From assembly GCF_014279795.1 (NCBI RefSeq), contig NZ_CP047945.1:1942572-2006571 (forward strand): a stretch of DNA of 64,000 nt, given 5' to 3'. Each line of letters starts with the position of its first letter. The stretch's first letter is position 1. A program made the position numbers and the translations under genes. The DNA comes from Synechococcus sp. PROS-7-1. Its GTDB lineage: Bacteria; Cyanobacteriota; Cyanobacteriia; PCC-6307; Cyanobiaceae. The notes beneath the pieces are model-generated. The model saw only the letters and a list, made by a program, of their open reading frames with translations. It was not told the DNA's origin and did not search any database. This document shows, piece after piece, positions 50,618 through 59,506 of this stretch.

Positions 50618-51853
50618 ATGTCCAGGAGGAGTCGATCCTCACGGTCGGGCACCGTGAGGACTCGCACGAATCCCGAAAAAGATTCGAGGTCGTTCTGGGA
50701 ACGTCACCTCCCCCTCGACTGGTCGTTGTGGCCCGCAGAAGCACGCCTGTTGCTCACGCTCACAGCCATCTGGAGCCTTGCAGGCTTACTAGTACTGGCT
50801 TCTGCCAGCTGGTGGGTTGCAGCGCGTGAGCAGGGTGAGGGGGCTTACTACCTCAAGCGGCAACTGGTGTGGATGGCCGCAAGCTGGAGTTTGATGGCGT
50901 TCACGGCGTCAACCAATCTGAGGCGCTGGCTGAAACTGGCTGGCCCTGCTCTATGGATTGGATGCCTGCTCATTGCCGCCACGCTGGTGATGGGAACCAC
51001 GGTGAACGGTGCCAGTCGCTGGCTCGTGATCGGACCGATCCAGATCCAGCCATCTGAGCTCGTGAAACCGTTTGTAGTGCTGCAAGCAGCCAACCTCTTC
51101 GCTCACTGGAAACGCACCGGCCTGGATCAGAAGCTGTTGTGGCTCGGGAGTTTTGGGCTGTTAGTCCTTCTGATCCTGAAACAACCCAACCTGAGCACCG
51201 CAGCGTTGAGTGGGTTGTTGATCTGGTTGATGGCCTTTTCGGCGGGCTTGCCTCTCGTTCAACTGTTCGGAACGGCGATCGGAGGCGCTGTTCTGGGCAC
51301 GGCGAGCATTTTGATCAATGAATATCAACGCCTCAGGGTCATTTCCTTCCTGAACCCCTGGAAAGACCCTCAGGGTGATGGCTATCAGCTGATTCAAAGT
51401 CTTCTGGCCATTGGCTCGGGTGGTGTGTTCGGAGAGGGATTCGGCCTTTCAACTCAGAAATTGCAATATCTGCCGATCCAAAGCACCGACTTCATTTTTG
51501 CGGTGTACGCCGAGGAATTTGGGCTCGTGGGCTCACTGCTTCTACTGCTCTTCTTGATGCTGATTGGCTATCTGGGCCTACGCGTGGCGCTGCGCTGCCG
51601 CAGCAATCAGGCGCGCCTTGTTGCCATTGGCTGTTCCACACTGTTGGTTGGCCAGTCCATCATGAATGTGGCCGTGGCCTCCGGGGCCATGCCAACAACA
51701 GGGCTGCCTCTGCCCCTGATGAGTTACGGGGGAAACTCGCTGCTCTCCAGCCTGATGATTGTGGGACTGCTCATCCGCTGCTCTCTGGAATCCACCGGAC
51801 TGATAGGAGGCCGCGGCCAAAGAGCATCGAGCAGGCCTCTGCAGCGGCACTGA
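50618..51853 (+). CDS. ftsW: Cell division glycosyltransferase FtsW (SEDS family)
   Basis: About 411 residues with some 9-10 hydrophobic segments. SEDS features include VNGASRWLVIGPIQIQPSEL, then PWKDPQGDGYQLIQSLLAIG and the C-terminal MPTTGLPLPLMSYGGNSLL, matching FtsW/RodA. Cell division FtsW polymerises lipid II with PBP3. The N-terminus is basic and Ser-rich; ATG 50618 is used, with TTG 50600 possible. Downstream lies ccdA on the same strand. Confidence 0.9.
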   Translation: MSRRSRSSRSGTVRTRTNPEKDSRSFWERHLPLDWSLWPAEARLLLTLTAIWSLAGLLVLASASWWVAAREQGEGAYYLKRQLVWMAASWSLMAFTASTNLRRWLKLAGPALWIGCLLIAATLVMGTTVNGASRWLVIGPIQIQPSELVKPFVVLQAANLFAHWKRTGLDQKLLWLGSFGLLVLLILKQPNLSTAALSGLLIWLMAFSAGLPLVQLFGTAIGGAVLGTASILINEYQRLRVISFLNPWKDPQGDGYQLIQSLLAIGSGGVFGEGFGLSTQKLQYLPIQSTDFIFAVYAEEFGLVGSLLLLLFLMLIGYLGLRVALRCRSNQARLVAIGCSTLLVGQSIMNVAVASGAMPTTGLPLPLMSYGGNSLLSSLMIVGLLIRCSLESTGLIGGRGQRASSRPLQRH

Positions 51854-52001
51854 AGCTCTGATCGATAGGCTTAAGTTCTGTAATTTCCGGCCGACCGGCA
51901 CGACCATCGCCTTCCTCGACCTAGCGCTTTCAGATCTGGCACGCAACGCTGAGCAGCTTCTGAATCACGCCCTGGCACAACCAGGCCCCCTCAGTCTCGG
52001 C

Positions 52002-52625
52002 GTGGTTCTGATTGGAGGAGCCTTGACCAGCCTTGGTCCCTGCTCCCTCTCCCTTCTACCGGTCACCCTCGCTTATCTGGCCGGCTTTGAAGGTCGGCAG
52101 GCCCCCTGGCAACGCAGCCTGGCGTTTTCAGCCGGAATCGTTGGTGCGCTGGTGATGCTGGGAAGTCTCAGCGGCTTGCTGGGCGGAATCTACGGCCAGG
52201 TGCCAGGGCTGATCCCAACCCTGGTGGCGGGACTCGCCATTGTGATGGGCCTCAATCTTCTGGGTGTGGTTCGTATCCCCCTGCCGGCGGGCCCTGACCC
52301 CAAGGCCTGGAGCAACCGAGTGCCAGCGCCACTGGCCCCCCTGGCCGCTGGTCTTGCTTTTGGCTTGGCGGCCTCGCCCTGCACAACTCCTGTGCTGGCC
52401 GTTCTACTCGGCTGGATCGCCAGCACAGGCAATGTTGTGATCGGCGTTCTATTTCTGAGCAGCTTCGGGATCGGCCAGGTCCTGCCCTTGCTCTTGGCGG
52501 GCAGCATGGCTGCTTCCCTGCCGAAATTGATGGCGCTCCGCCCCGTGAGCCAATGGATCCCGAGCATCAGCGGAGCCGTGCTGATCACGGTGGGATCACT
52601 CACGCTGCTTGCGCGGCTGGTTTAA
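52002..52625 (+). CDS. ccdA: Cytochrome c biogenesis protein CcdA (DsbD-type thiol transporter)
   Basis: About 207 residues from GTG 52002 with six hydrophobic segments. The CcdA cysteines are in [19 protein letters not shown] and [15 protein letters not shown]. It moves reducing power to the lumen for haem attachment to c-type cytochromes such as PsbV. The frame stays open upstream and the preceding codons encode AFLDLALSDLARNAEQLL, which looks like real coding sequence, but there is no ATG, GTG or TTG to start it. The true start may be upstream with a rare codon. It precedes ccs1 by 2 bases. Confidence 0.88.
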   Translation: MVLIGGALTSLGPCSLSLLPVTLAYLAGFEGRQAPWQRSLAFSAGIVGALVMLGSLSGLLGGIYGQVPGLIPTLVAGLAIVMGLNLLGVVRIPLPAGPDPKAWSNRVPAPLAPLAAGLAFGLAASPCTTPVLAVLLGWIASTGNVVIGVLFLSSFGIGQVLPLLLAGSMAASLPKLMALRPVSQWIPSISGAVLITVGSLTLLARLV

Positions 52626-52627
52626 CG

Positions 52628-53920
52628 ATGCGCACATTCAATCGCTTACTGGCGATTCTTTCCGACCTTCGCCTGGCCATTGCGCTGCTGCTGCTCATTG
52701 CGGCGGCCAGTGCTGTGGGAACGATCCTTCCTCAGCAAGAAGCGCCTGAGCTGTATTTGGAACGGTTCAATGCCGATCCATGGCTTGGATTGATCAATGG
52801 TGACCAGATGCTGGCCTTTCAGCTGGATCACCTTTACTCAAGCATTTGGTTTCTGTTCCTACTCGCCTGGCTTGGCGTCGCCCTGATGCTTTGCAGTTGG
52901 CGCAGGCAATGGCCGGCTTTGCAAGCAGCGATGCGTTGGATTGATTACACCCGTCCGCGTCAGCTGAGCAAACTGGCCCTGGCGGAAACACTCAGCTGTG
53001 CAAGCAGCGATGGAGCCCTATCCAGCCTGGCGACAGAACTGAAATCGCGGGGCTGGCAGGTCAAACAGCATCAAGATCGCTTGGCCGCTCGCCGCGGCGT
53101 CGTGGGACGCGTCGGCCCTCTGCTGGTTCACACGGGTTTGGTGCTCTTGCTGATCGGCGCCGCCTGGGGAGCTCTCGCCGGACAGCGCCTGGAACGCTTT
53201 CTGGCACCAGGACGATCTCTAGATCTTCTCGATCCAGCAGGCGCCAATCGCCTCAGTCTCACCCTTGAGCAGTTTTCGATCACGCGGGACCCTGCCGGAC
53301 GCCCCGAACAATTCCAGTCGACGCTGACCCTGTCACCACCAGGGCAAGAGGATGAGCTCCGCACGATCAGCGTGAACCACCCACTCCGCTACCAGGGCAT
53401 GACGGTGTACCAAGCCGACTGGTCCTTAGCTGCCATCACGGTGCAGATCGGCAGGAGTCCGATGCTGCAGCTTCCACTCAGCACGTTCCCGGAGCTGGGG
53501 GACCAGATCTGGGGGCTTGTCCTGCCGACGCGTCCTGACGGCAGTGAACCCGTCTTTTTGAGCACCAGCAGTGAACAGGGTCCGGTGCAGGTGTTCGGCT
53601 CGGACGGTGCACTGATCACCAATCTCCGCCCCGGAGGCGAAGGAACAGAGGTGAGGGGCTTACCCCTGAAGGTGATCGACATCCTCCCTGCCAGTGGGCT
53701 GCTGCTCAAACGTGACCCCGGAGTGCCTCTGGTCTATGCCGGTTTTGCCATCACGCTTCTGGGCGGAGCGCTCAGCATGGTTGCGACGCGTCAGATCTGG
53801 GTGATCAGCGACAACAAGCATCAACGACTGCATATCGGCGGGCTTTGCAATCGAAACCTCTTGGGTTTCGCTGCAGAACTCCCGCAACTCATCAGCAGGG
53901 TTGACGTGTCCCATGGCTGA
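52628..53920 (+). CDS. ccs1: Cytochrome c biogenesis protein Ccs1/CcsB (ResB family)
   Basis: The 430-residue protein has [22 protein letters not shown], a second hydrophobic stretch ([18 protein letters not shown]), a third ([21 protein letters not shown]), a large lumenal domain and a last segment with [18 protein letters not shown]. Ccs1 with CcsA delivers haem in system II. It overlaps ccdA in the operon sense (2-base gap) and is convergent with queF, overlapping by 29 bases. Confidence 0.93.
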   Translation: MRTFNRLLAILSDLRLAIALLLLIAAASAVGTILPQQEAPELYLERFNADPWLGLINGDQMLAFQLDHLYSSIWFLFLLAWLGVALMLCSWRRQWPALQAAMRWIDYTRPRQLSKLALAETLSCASSDGALSSLATELKSRGWQVKQHQDRLAARRGVVGRVGPLLVHTGLVLLLIGAAWGALAGQRLERFLAPGRSLDLLDPAGANRLSLTLEQFSITRDPAGRPEQFQSTLTLSPPGQEDELRTISVNHPLRYQGMTVYQADWSLAAITVQIGRSPMLQLPLSTFPELGDQIWGLVLPTRPDGSEPVFLSTSSEQGPVQVFGSDGALITNLRPGGEGTEVRGLPLKVIDILPASGLLLKRDPGVPLVYAGFAITLLGGALSMVATRQIWVISDNKHQRLHIGGLCNRNLLGFAAELPQLISRVDVSHG

Positions 53921-54302
53921 CACGGACGACGGTATGAACATTCCCTCGGGGATAGAAATCAGCTTCAAGCTGCATCCAAACCGGGTCGCAGGCTGACACC
54001 AGATCATCAAGAATCCGGTTGGCCACCTCTTCATGGGAGATGGTGCGATCGCGATAACCATTCACATAGAGCTTGATCGCCTTCAGCTCAACGACGCGCG
54101 GGCCAGGTTGGTACAGAAGCCGCAAAACGGCGAAATCCGGATATCCCGAGAAGGGACAGAGGCAAGTGAATTCAGGCAATTCAATCGAGACCTCGTAAGG
54201 CCGACCAGGCCGAGGGTTGTCGAAACAGATCAACTGAGCCTCGGCAATCGCTCGCTCGCCATAGAGAGGCGTTCGGGTCGTTTCTGCAGGGGATGCGCTC
54301 AT
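53892..54302 (-). CDS. queF: NADPH-dependent preQ0 reductase (QueF, short form)
   Basis: About 136 residues with the active-site segment [18 protein letters not shown] (thioimide Cys, catalytic Asp), [20 protein letters not shown] and [13 protein letters not shown]. QueF reduces preQ0 to preQ1 in queuosine synthesis. The form CPFSGYPD differs from the more common CPVTGQPD but keeps Cys and Asp. ATG 54302 or 54311 start. The 3' end overlaps ccs1. Confidence 0.92.
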   Translation of the reverse strand: MSASPAETTRTPLYGERAIAEAQLICFDNPRPGRPYEVSIELPEFTCLCPFSGYPDFAVLRLLYQPGPRVVELKAIKLYVNGYRDRTISHEEVANRILDDLVSACDPVWMQLEADFYPRGNVHTVVRVSHGTRQPC

Positions 54303-54597
54303 GGCGGGCATCAGAAGCAACGGTTTGTAAAGAACCTAAATCCCAGCCGGAGAAGCCCAAAGCTTTCAGGGCAGGGCATTCACTGAATTTCTTCCAACCA
54401 GATCAGCAAAGTGTTCACTATGAACAACACTTTTGAGATAGAACTGCATTGAAGGACAAAACGTTGAGCTCAGGTGACGGTCATGCGTCGCCTTTCCAGC
54501 CGGAAGTAGCCACTCGCGCGGCGAAGCAACGCTCCTTCCCACGAAGCGGCCCCGACCTGCAATCGGGACAACCACCACCCCCTTCGAGGCTCATCTC
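54303..54597. other. Non-coding gap of 295 bases between queF and a DUF4278 gene
   Basis: No supported coding frame. A short repeat AAAGTGTT...AACACTTT (54408-54433) could form a hairpin, and TGTTCA/TGAACA dyads lie within it. It contains divergent promoters for queF and the DUF4278 gene; nothing more can be said. Confidence 0.5.
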
Positions 54598-54801
54598 ATG
54601 ACCACTCTCCAACGCACGTACCGAGGCATTGCCTACGACCCCGCTCAGCACGAACGGCTGAGCGACCAACGGGTCGATCACACCTACCGCGGAAGTCACT
54701 ACGAAGCGCCCCTGCGCCATCAGGCTGCAGAGACCGACACCGTCGAACTGCACTATCGCGGCAGCGTTTATCAGCACAGACAGCAACAAGCCAAATCCTG
54801 A
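54598..54801 (+). CDS. DUF4278 family small protein with three YRG repeats
   Basis: The 67-residue protein has YRGIAY (residues 8-13), YRGSHY (30-35) and YRGSVY (53-58), spaced 22-23 residues. DUF4278 is a cyanobacterial family built on YRGxxY. Function is unknown; the basic, aromatic repeats might bind nucleic acid or carbohydrate (inference). ATG 54598 gives an intact first repeat. Confidence 0.8.
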   Translation: MTTLQRTYRGIAYDPAQHERLSDQRVDHTYRGSHYEAPLRHQAAETDTVELHYRGSVYQHRQQQAKS

Positions 54802-54871
54802 TTTGGTATCGGTTCGAACAACGACTGGGTCAAAGACCAGCCGTAATGGGGTTATACCTCAAGCCGATTTC

Positions 54872-55093
54872 ATGGATCTCCAACTGCTGGCAGACGGCCA
54901 TTCCTACCGATTGACCCCTGCCAGCGTTCACGGAATTCTCTGGCTCCAAACCCACTTCGAGTCCCAGCACTGGGAACTTCTCGCCGATGGACGGGTGACT
55001 GTGTCGCGATTGGACGCTGAGGCCCTTTGGCAGGACGCCACCCGGGCGGGTTTAAACGTCGCCCCTCTTCCGACCCTCTCCCCCACTCGGTAA
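54872..55093 (+). CDS. Small conserved hypothetical protein upstream of glnB
   Basis: From ATG 54872 the protein has 73 residues, starting MDLQLLADGHSYRLTPASVH and ending with a Leu/Pro-rich tail. It has a small alpha/beta pattern (LLADG repeated twice). No family recognised. It lies 41 bases ahead of glnB on the same strand, so may share its transcript. Confidence 0.65.
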   Translation: MDLQLLADGHSYRLTPASVHGILWLQTHFESQHWELLADGRVTVSRLDAEALWQDATRAGLNVAPLPTLSPTR

Positions 55094-55116
55094 GTTCCGA
55101 CCTGATCCACCCCTAA

Positions 55117-55473
<357 letters not shown>

Positions 55474-55481
55474 CGCCCGGA

Positions 55482-56315
55482 TCAACGCTTGAGGGTTGCT
55501 GTGACCTCTCCCTCGATCACCTCTCTTGTGACCGAGGGATCACCTGATCCGCTCAGCCACAACAGATATTCGTGATTTCCAGCGGGTCCGGTGATCGGTG
55601 ATCCCACAAGCCCGCGAGCTCTCCAATTCAAGGTATTGCCTGCAGCAATCACGGTGGCAATGGCATCGTGGTGCGCAGCTGGGTCGCGAACAACGCCGCC
55701 TTTGCCCACGCGGTCGCGCCCCACTTCGAACTGCGGCTTCACCAGCAGCACAGCTTCACAACCACAGCACCGATCACCCTGGTCATCCAACTGCAGCAAG
55801 CCGGAAAGAGCCGGAAGCACAAGCTGCAGAGAAATGAACGACACATCGGCTACAGCCAGTGTGGGCCTTGGATCATTCTCAGCGAAAAGCTGCTCCGGAA
55901 TCAGTCGTCGCAAGTTGGTGCGTTCCTTCAGCACCACCCGTTCATCGGTGCGGAGGCTCCAAGCGGTTTGGCCGTACCCCACATCGATTCCATACACCCG
56001 GCGCGCTCCATGCTGAAGCAGGCAATCGGTGAAGCCGCCGGTGGAGATCCCGCCATCCACACACACCCGCTCCTCGACCTCGATGGGGAACGCCAACAAC
56101 GCCGCAAGAAGTTTGTCCCCGCCCCGTGAAACGAATCGCGGCGGTTGTTCCACCCGGACAACCGTGTCTTCGGCAACTTCATAACCAGGCTTCTCCAAGC
56201 GCTGACCATGGCGATCGCGCACCTTCCCGGCACGAATGAGCTGTTGCGCCTGCTGACGGGATGCCGCCAGGCCTAGCGTCAGCAGATGCAGATCTAGTCG
56301 TTGTTTTCGGGGCAC
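55482..56315 (-). CDS. tlyA: TlyA-family rRNA methyltransferase / hemolysin-like protein
   Basis: About 277 residues: an N-terminal S4 domain (RLDLHLLTLGLAASRQQAQQ), then the FtsJ-like core RVCVDGGISTGGFTDCLLQ and VYGIDVGYGQTAW. TlyA makes 2'-O-methyl groups on rRNA in other bacteria; in cyanobacteria the activity is assumed. GTG 56315 is chosen since the S4 domain follows; frames to 56363 add 16 residues. Confidence 0.9.
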   Translation of the reverse strand: MPRKQRLDLHLLTLGLAASRQQAQQLIRAGKVRDRHGQRLEKPGYEVAEDTVVRVEQPPRFVSRGGDKLLAALLAFPIEVEERVCVDGGISTGGFTDCLLQHGARRVYGIDVGYGQTAWSLRTDERVVLKERTNLRRLIPEQLFAENDPRPTLAVADVSFISLQLVLPALSGLLQLDDQGDRCCGCEAVLLVKPQFEVGRDRVGKGGVVRDPAAHHDAIATVIAAGNTLNWRARGLVGSPITGPAGNHEYLLWLSGSGDPSVTREVIEGEVTATLKR

Positions 56316-56413
56316 TGCTTCATAAAAGCAGAGTTGAAATCCGAACAAAGTCATGGGGTTCACCCCTGAATCCGTTGATGTCCGGGAGGATCGTTCCGAG
56401 CCGCCCCACGGAC

Positions 56414-56632
56414 ATGTCCGCCAAGCAGCCTCCCCACCGCCGCTGCCGCAACAACAGCAACGTTCTGGAGCTCCTACACCCAGGAACTTTCGTCACAATC
56501 GACAATCATCCCAATGATCTGCCCCCGTTCCAGGTGATCGAATGCCGTGGAGGCATTTGCTTGGTTCGGCAGCAATCTTGGGGGCAGCATGTGCAATGGG
56601 AGGTTGACCACCGTCGCCTGCGCTCGGCCTGA
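56414..56632 (+). CDS. Small hypothetical protein (72 aa)
   Basis: From ATG 56414 the protein reads MSAKQPPHRRCRNNSNVLEL, then HPGTFVTIDNHPNDLPPFQV and CLVRQQSWGQHVQW. The core looks like a short beta-barrel of SH3 type, as in other small cyanobacterial proteins. No family recognised. It is 49 bases ahead of purB. Confidence 0.65.
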   Translation: MSAKQPPHRRCRNNSNVLELLHPGTFVTIDNHPNDLPPFQVIECRGGICLVRQQSWGQHVQWEVDHRRLRSA

Positions 56633-56681
56633 ACCTCCACGTCGCCGTAAGGTCATGGATTGACCGTTCGTCTGCGAGCCC

Positions 56682-57977
56682 TTGATCGAGCGCTACACCC
56701 TGCCCGAGATGGGCGCGATCTGGACCGACCGTGCCAAGTATCAGAGTTGGCTCGATGTGGAGGTCGCCGCCTGTGAAGCCAACTGCTCATTAGGGCGCGT
56801 CCCTGAGCCAGCCATGGAGGACATCCGCAACAAGGCGGCCTTCGAACCGGAGCGGATCCTCGAGATCGAAGCCGAGGTGCGTCACGACGTGATCGCGTTC
56901 CTGACCAACGTGAATGAGCATGTCGGGGATGCTGGGCGCTACATCCACGTGGGCATGACCAGCAGTGACGTGCTGGATACCGGCCTGGCGCTTCAGCTCA
57001 AAGCTTCCGTATCACTTTTGAGACAGGAACTGATGGCCCTGGATATGGCCATCGCAGCCCTGGCGAAGGCGCACAAGGGCACCGTGATGATCGGCCGCTC
57101 CCACGCCATCCATGGCGAACCGATCACCTTCGGCTTCAAGCTCGCAGGCTGGCTGGCAGAAACCCGTCGCAACGCTGAGCGTCTCGAACGCCTCGAACGC
57201 GATGTGGCCGTGGGCCAGGTCAGTGGCGCCATGGGCACCTACGCCAACACCGACCCGGAGGTGGAGCGACTGACCTGTGAACGTCTCGGCCTGATCCCTG
57301 ACACGGCGAGCACACAGGTGATCTCACGCGATCGTCATGCGGATTACATCCAGACCCTCGCTCTGGTGGGAGCAAGCCTCGACCGGTTTGCGACCGAGAT
57401 CCGCAATCTTCAGCGCACCGATGTACTGGAGGTGGAGGAAAGCTTCGCCAAGGGCCAGAAAGGCAGTTCAGCCATGCCCCACAAACGCAATCCGATCCGC
57501 AGTGAACGCATCAGTGGTCTGGCCAGGGTGCTGCGCAGTTATGTCGTCGCTGCCCTTGAAAATGTGGCTCTCTGGCATGAACGGGACATCAGCCATAGCT
57601 CCACTGAACGGATGATGCTTCCGGACTGTTCGGTCACGCTGCATTTCATGCTCCGGGAGATGACAGCTGTGGTGGCCGGTCTTGGCGTGTACCCAGACAA
57701 CATGCGCCGAAACATGAATGTTTACGGGGGTGTGGTATTCAGCCAGCGGGTTCTACTCGGCCTCGTCGATGCCGGGATGAGCCGGGAAGACGCCTACCGA
57801 GTGGTGCAGCGGAACGCACACAGCGCCTGGAACACCGAGGGGGGCAATTTCCACGCCAACCTCGCCGGCGACCCTGAGGTCACCGCAAAACTCAGCAGCC
57901 AACAGCTGGAGGAGTGCTTCAGTACGGAGCTCCATCAAGCCAACCTGGGCGTGATCTGGGACCGGCTGAAGCTCTGA
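56682..57977 (+). CDS. purB: Adenylosuccinate lyase
   Basis: The 431-residue protein starts IERYTLPEMGAIWTD and has GMTSSDVLDTGLALQ, RSHAIHGEPITFGFK and the signature KGSSAMPHKRNPIRSE. It acts twice in purine synthesis. The start is TTG 56682. A 15-base gap separates it from the small ORF before fumC. Confidence 0.97.
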   Translation: MIERYTLPEMGAIWTDRAKYQSWLDVEVAACEANCSLGRVPEPAMEDIRNKAAFEPERILEIEAEVRHDVIAFLTNVNEHVGDAGRYIHVGMTSSDVLDTGLALQLKASVSLLRQELMALDMAIAALAKAHKGTVMIGRSHAIHGEPITFGFKLAGWLAETRRNAERLERLERDVAVGQVSGAMGTYANTDPEVERLTCERLGLIPDTASTQVISRDRHADYIQTLALVGASLDRFATEIRNLQRTDVLEVEESFAKGQKGSSAMPHKRNPIRSERISGLARVLRSYVVAALENVALWHERDISHSSTERMMLPDCSVTLHFMLREMTAVVAGLGVYPDNMRRNMNVYGGVVFSQRVLLGLVDAGMSREDAYRVVQRNAHSAWNTEGGNFHANLAGDPEVTAKLSSQQLEECFSTELHQANLGVIWDRLKL

Positions 57978-57992
57978 TGAGTTGACGGCGTC

Positions 57993-58094
57993 ATGTTCTG
58001 GACCCCCTACGCAGACTGGATCTATGTGGTGGTGAGCGTCAGCGGGATGCTGCTGATCATTGCCCTTGTGCTGAGGCCCAATTCGAACTCATGA
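57993..58094 (+). CDS. Predicted 33-residue single-span membrane peptide
   Basis: ATG 57993 opens a 33-codon frame: MFWTPYADWIYVVVSVSGML then LIIALVLRPNSNS. It has an aromatic N-terminus, one hydrophobic segment (residues about 10-27) and a short basic/polar tail. The TGA overlaps the fumC ATG (ATGA), which is the usual pattern for coupled real genes here. Small membrane peptides are common in thylakoids, but no known one matches. Too short for standard gene finders. Confidence 0.55.
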   Translation: MFWTPYADWIYVVVSVSGMLLIIALVLRPNSNS

Positions 58095-59488
58095 CCAACG
58101 CGACCCGCACGGAACACGACAGCATGGGCACGGTGCATGTGCCTGTTGAGGCGTTATGGGGCGCTCAGACCCAGCGCTCCCTGCAGAATTTCGCCATCGC
58201 CGAGGATCGGATCCCAACCCCACTGATTCATGCGCTCGCTCGCATCAAGCAGGCAGCGGCGATCGTGAATGCGCGACACGGTGTGATCAGCAACGAGCAG
58301 CGCGACTTGATTGTTGAAGCCGCCGCTGCAGTCGCCGAAGGAAGCCACGACGATCAATTCCCTCTGAGGGTCTGGCAAACCGGCAGCGGCACGCAGACCA
58401 ACATGAACCTCAACGAGGTGATCAGCAATCTGGCATCGCTGCGTGCTGGGGAAGCTCTCGGCAGCCATCGACCCATCCATCCGAATGATCACGTCAACCG
58501 GTCCCAGTCCACGAACGATGCCTTCCCGGCCGCCATCCATGTGGCGGCCGCGGAAGCGATCAGCCGCCGCCTTCAACCGGAACTGCAACAACTGAAAGAG
58601 GCCTTTGGCGTCAAATCGAACGACTGGGCATCCATCGTGAAGATCGGCCGCACCCACCTTCAGGATGCGGTCCCGCTCACCCTCGGCCAGGAAGCATCAG
58701 CCTGGAGAGATCAGATCGGAACCGCAGCGCGACGCATCGACACCAGCCTGGAGGAAATCCTGCCTCTGCCCTTGGGAGGCACAGCGGTGGGAACGGGGCT
58801 CAACGCCCCGAAGGGCTTTTCAGTCGAGGCGGCAGCCGAGCTCAAGCGGCTTACAGGCCTGCCCTTCACCACAGCCCCCAACAAGTTCGCCGTGATGGCC
58901 AGCCACGACGGACTCGTCAACACCATGGGACAGCTCAGGCTTCTGGCAGTGAGCCTGCTCAAAATCGCCAATGACATCCGCCTGCTGGCCTGCGGACCTC
59001 GAGCCGGTCTCGCCGAACTGCATCTTCCGGAAAATGAGCCCGGCAGTTCGATCATGCCGGGCAAGGTGAATCCCACCCAGTGCGAGGCGATGGCCATGGT
59101 CTGCACCCAGGTGATCGGGCTGGATGCTGCGGTGGCGATGGCCGGTGCCGGTGGCCATCTGCAGATGAATGTGTACAAACCGCTGATCGGCTTCAACCTG
59201 CTGCAGGCCATCACCCTGCTCACGGATGCCTGCCACTGTTTTCGGGTGGCCATGGTTGAGGGGATCGAACCCAACCGCGCCCGCATTCAAAGGGATGTGG
59301 AGCAGTCCCTGATGCTTGTCACCCCACTCACCCCGGTGATTGGGTACGACAAAGCAAGCGCGATTGCGAAATACGCGCACGAACAGGGAATAGACCTGAG
59401 AAGCGCCGCTCTGGACCTGGGTTACGTCAGCGCTGAGGTGTTCGATCGCGTCGTCGACCCAGCCTCCATGGCCGCTGAACAGGGCTAG
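58091..59488 (+). CDS. fumC: Fumarate hydratase class II
   Basis: The 465-residue protein has EHDSMGTVHVPVEALWGAQT, QTGSGTQTNMNLNEV and the signature EPGSSIMPGKVNPTQCE. It interconverts fumarate and malate. It shares the aspartase/fumarase fold with PurB, the neighbouring enzyme that also releases fumarate. Confidence 0.97.
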   Translation: MTNATRTEHDSMGTVHVPVEALWGAQTQRSLQNFAIAEDRIPTPLIHALARIKQAAAIVNARHGVISNEQRDLIVEAAAAVAEGSHDDQFPLRVWQTGSGTQTNMNLNEVISNLASLRAGEALGSHRPIHPNDHVNRSQSTNDAFPAAIHVAAAEAISRRLQPELQQLKEAFGVKSNDWASIVKIGRTHLQDAVPLTLGQEASAWRDQIGTAARRIDTSLEEILPLPLGGTAVGTGLNAPKGFSVEAAAELKRLTGLPFTTAPNKFAVMASHDGLVNTMGQLRLLAVSLLKIANDIRLLACGPRAGLAELHLPENEPGSSIMPGKVNPTQCEAMAMVCTQVIGLDAAVAMAGAGGHLQMNVYKPLIGFNLLQAITLLTDACHCFRVAMVEGIEPNRARIQRDVEQSLMLVTPLTPVIGYDKASAIAKYAHEQGIDLRSAALDLGYVSAEVFDRVVDPASMAAEQG

Positions 59489-59506
59489 GAGCCATTTGCT
59501 GAAAGG

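Noticed and set aside
54843-54857. GTA-N9-TAC near the gene ahead of glnB, considered as an NtcA site
   Set aside because: NtcA sites need GTA-N8-TAC; the spacing here is nine, so it is not called.
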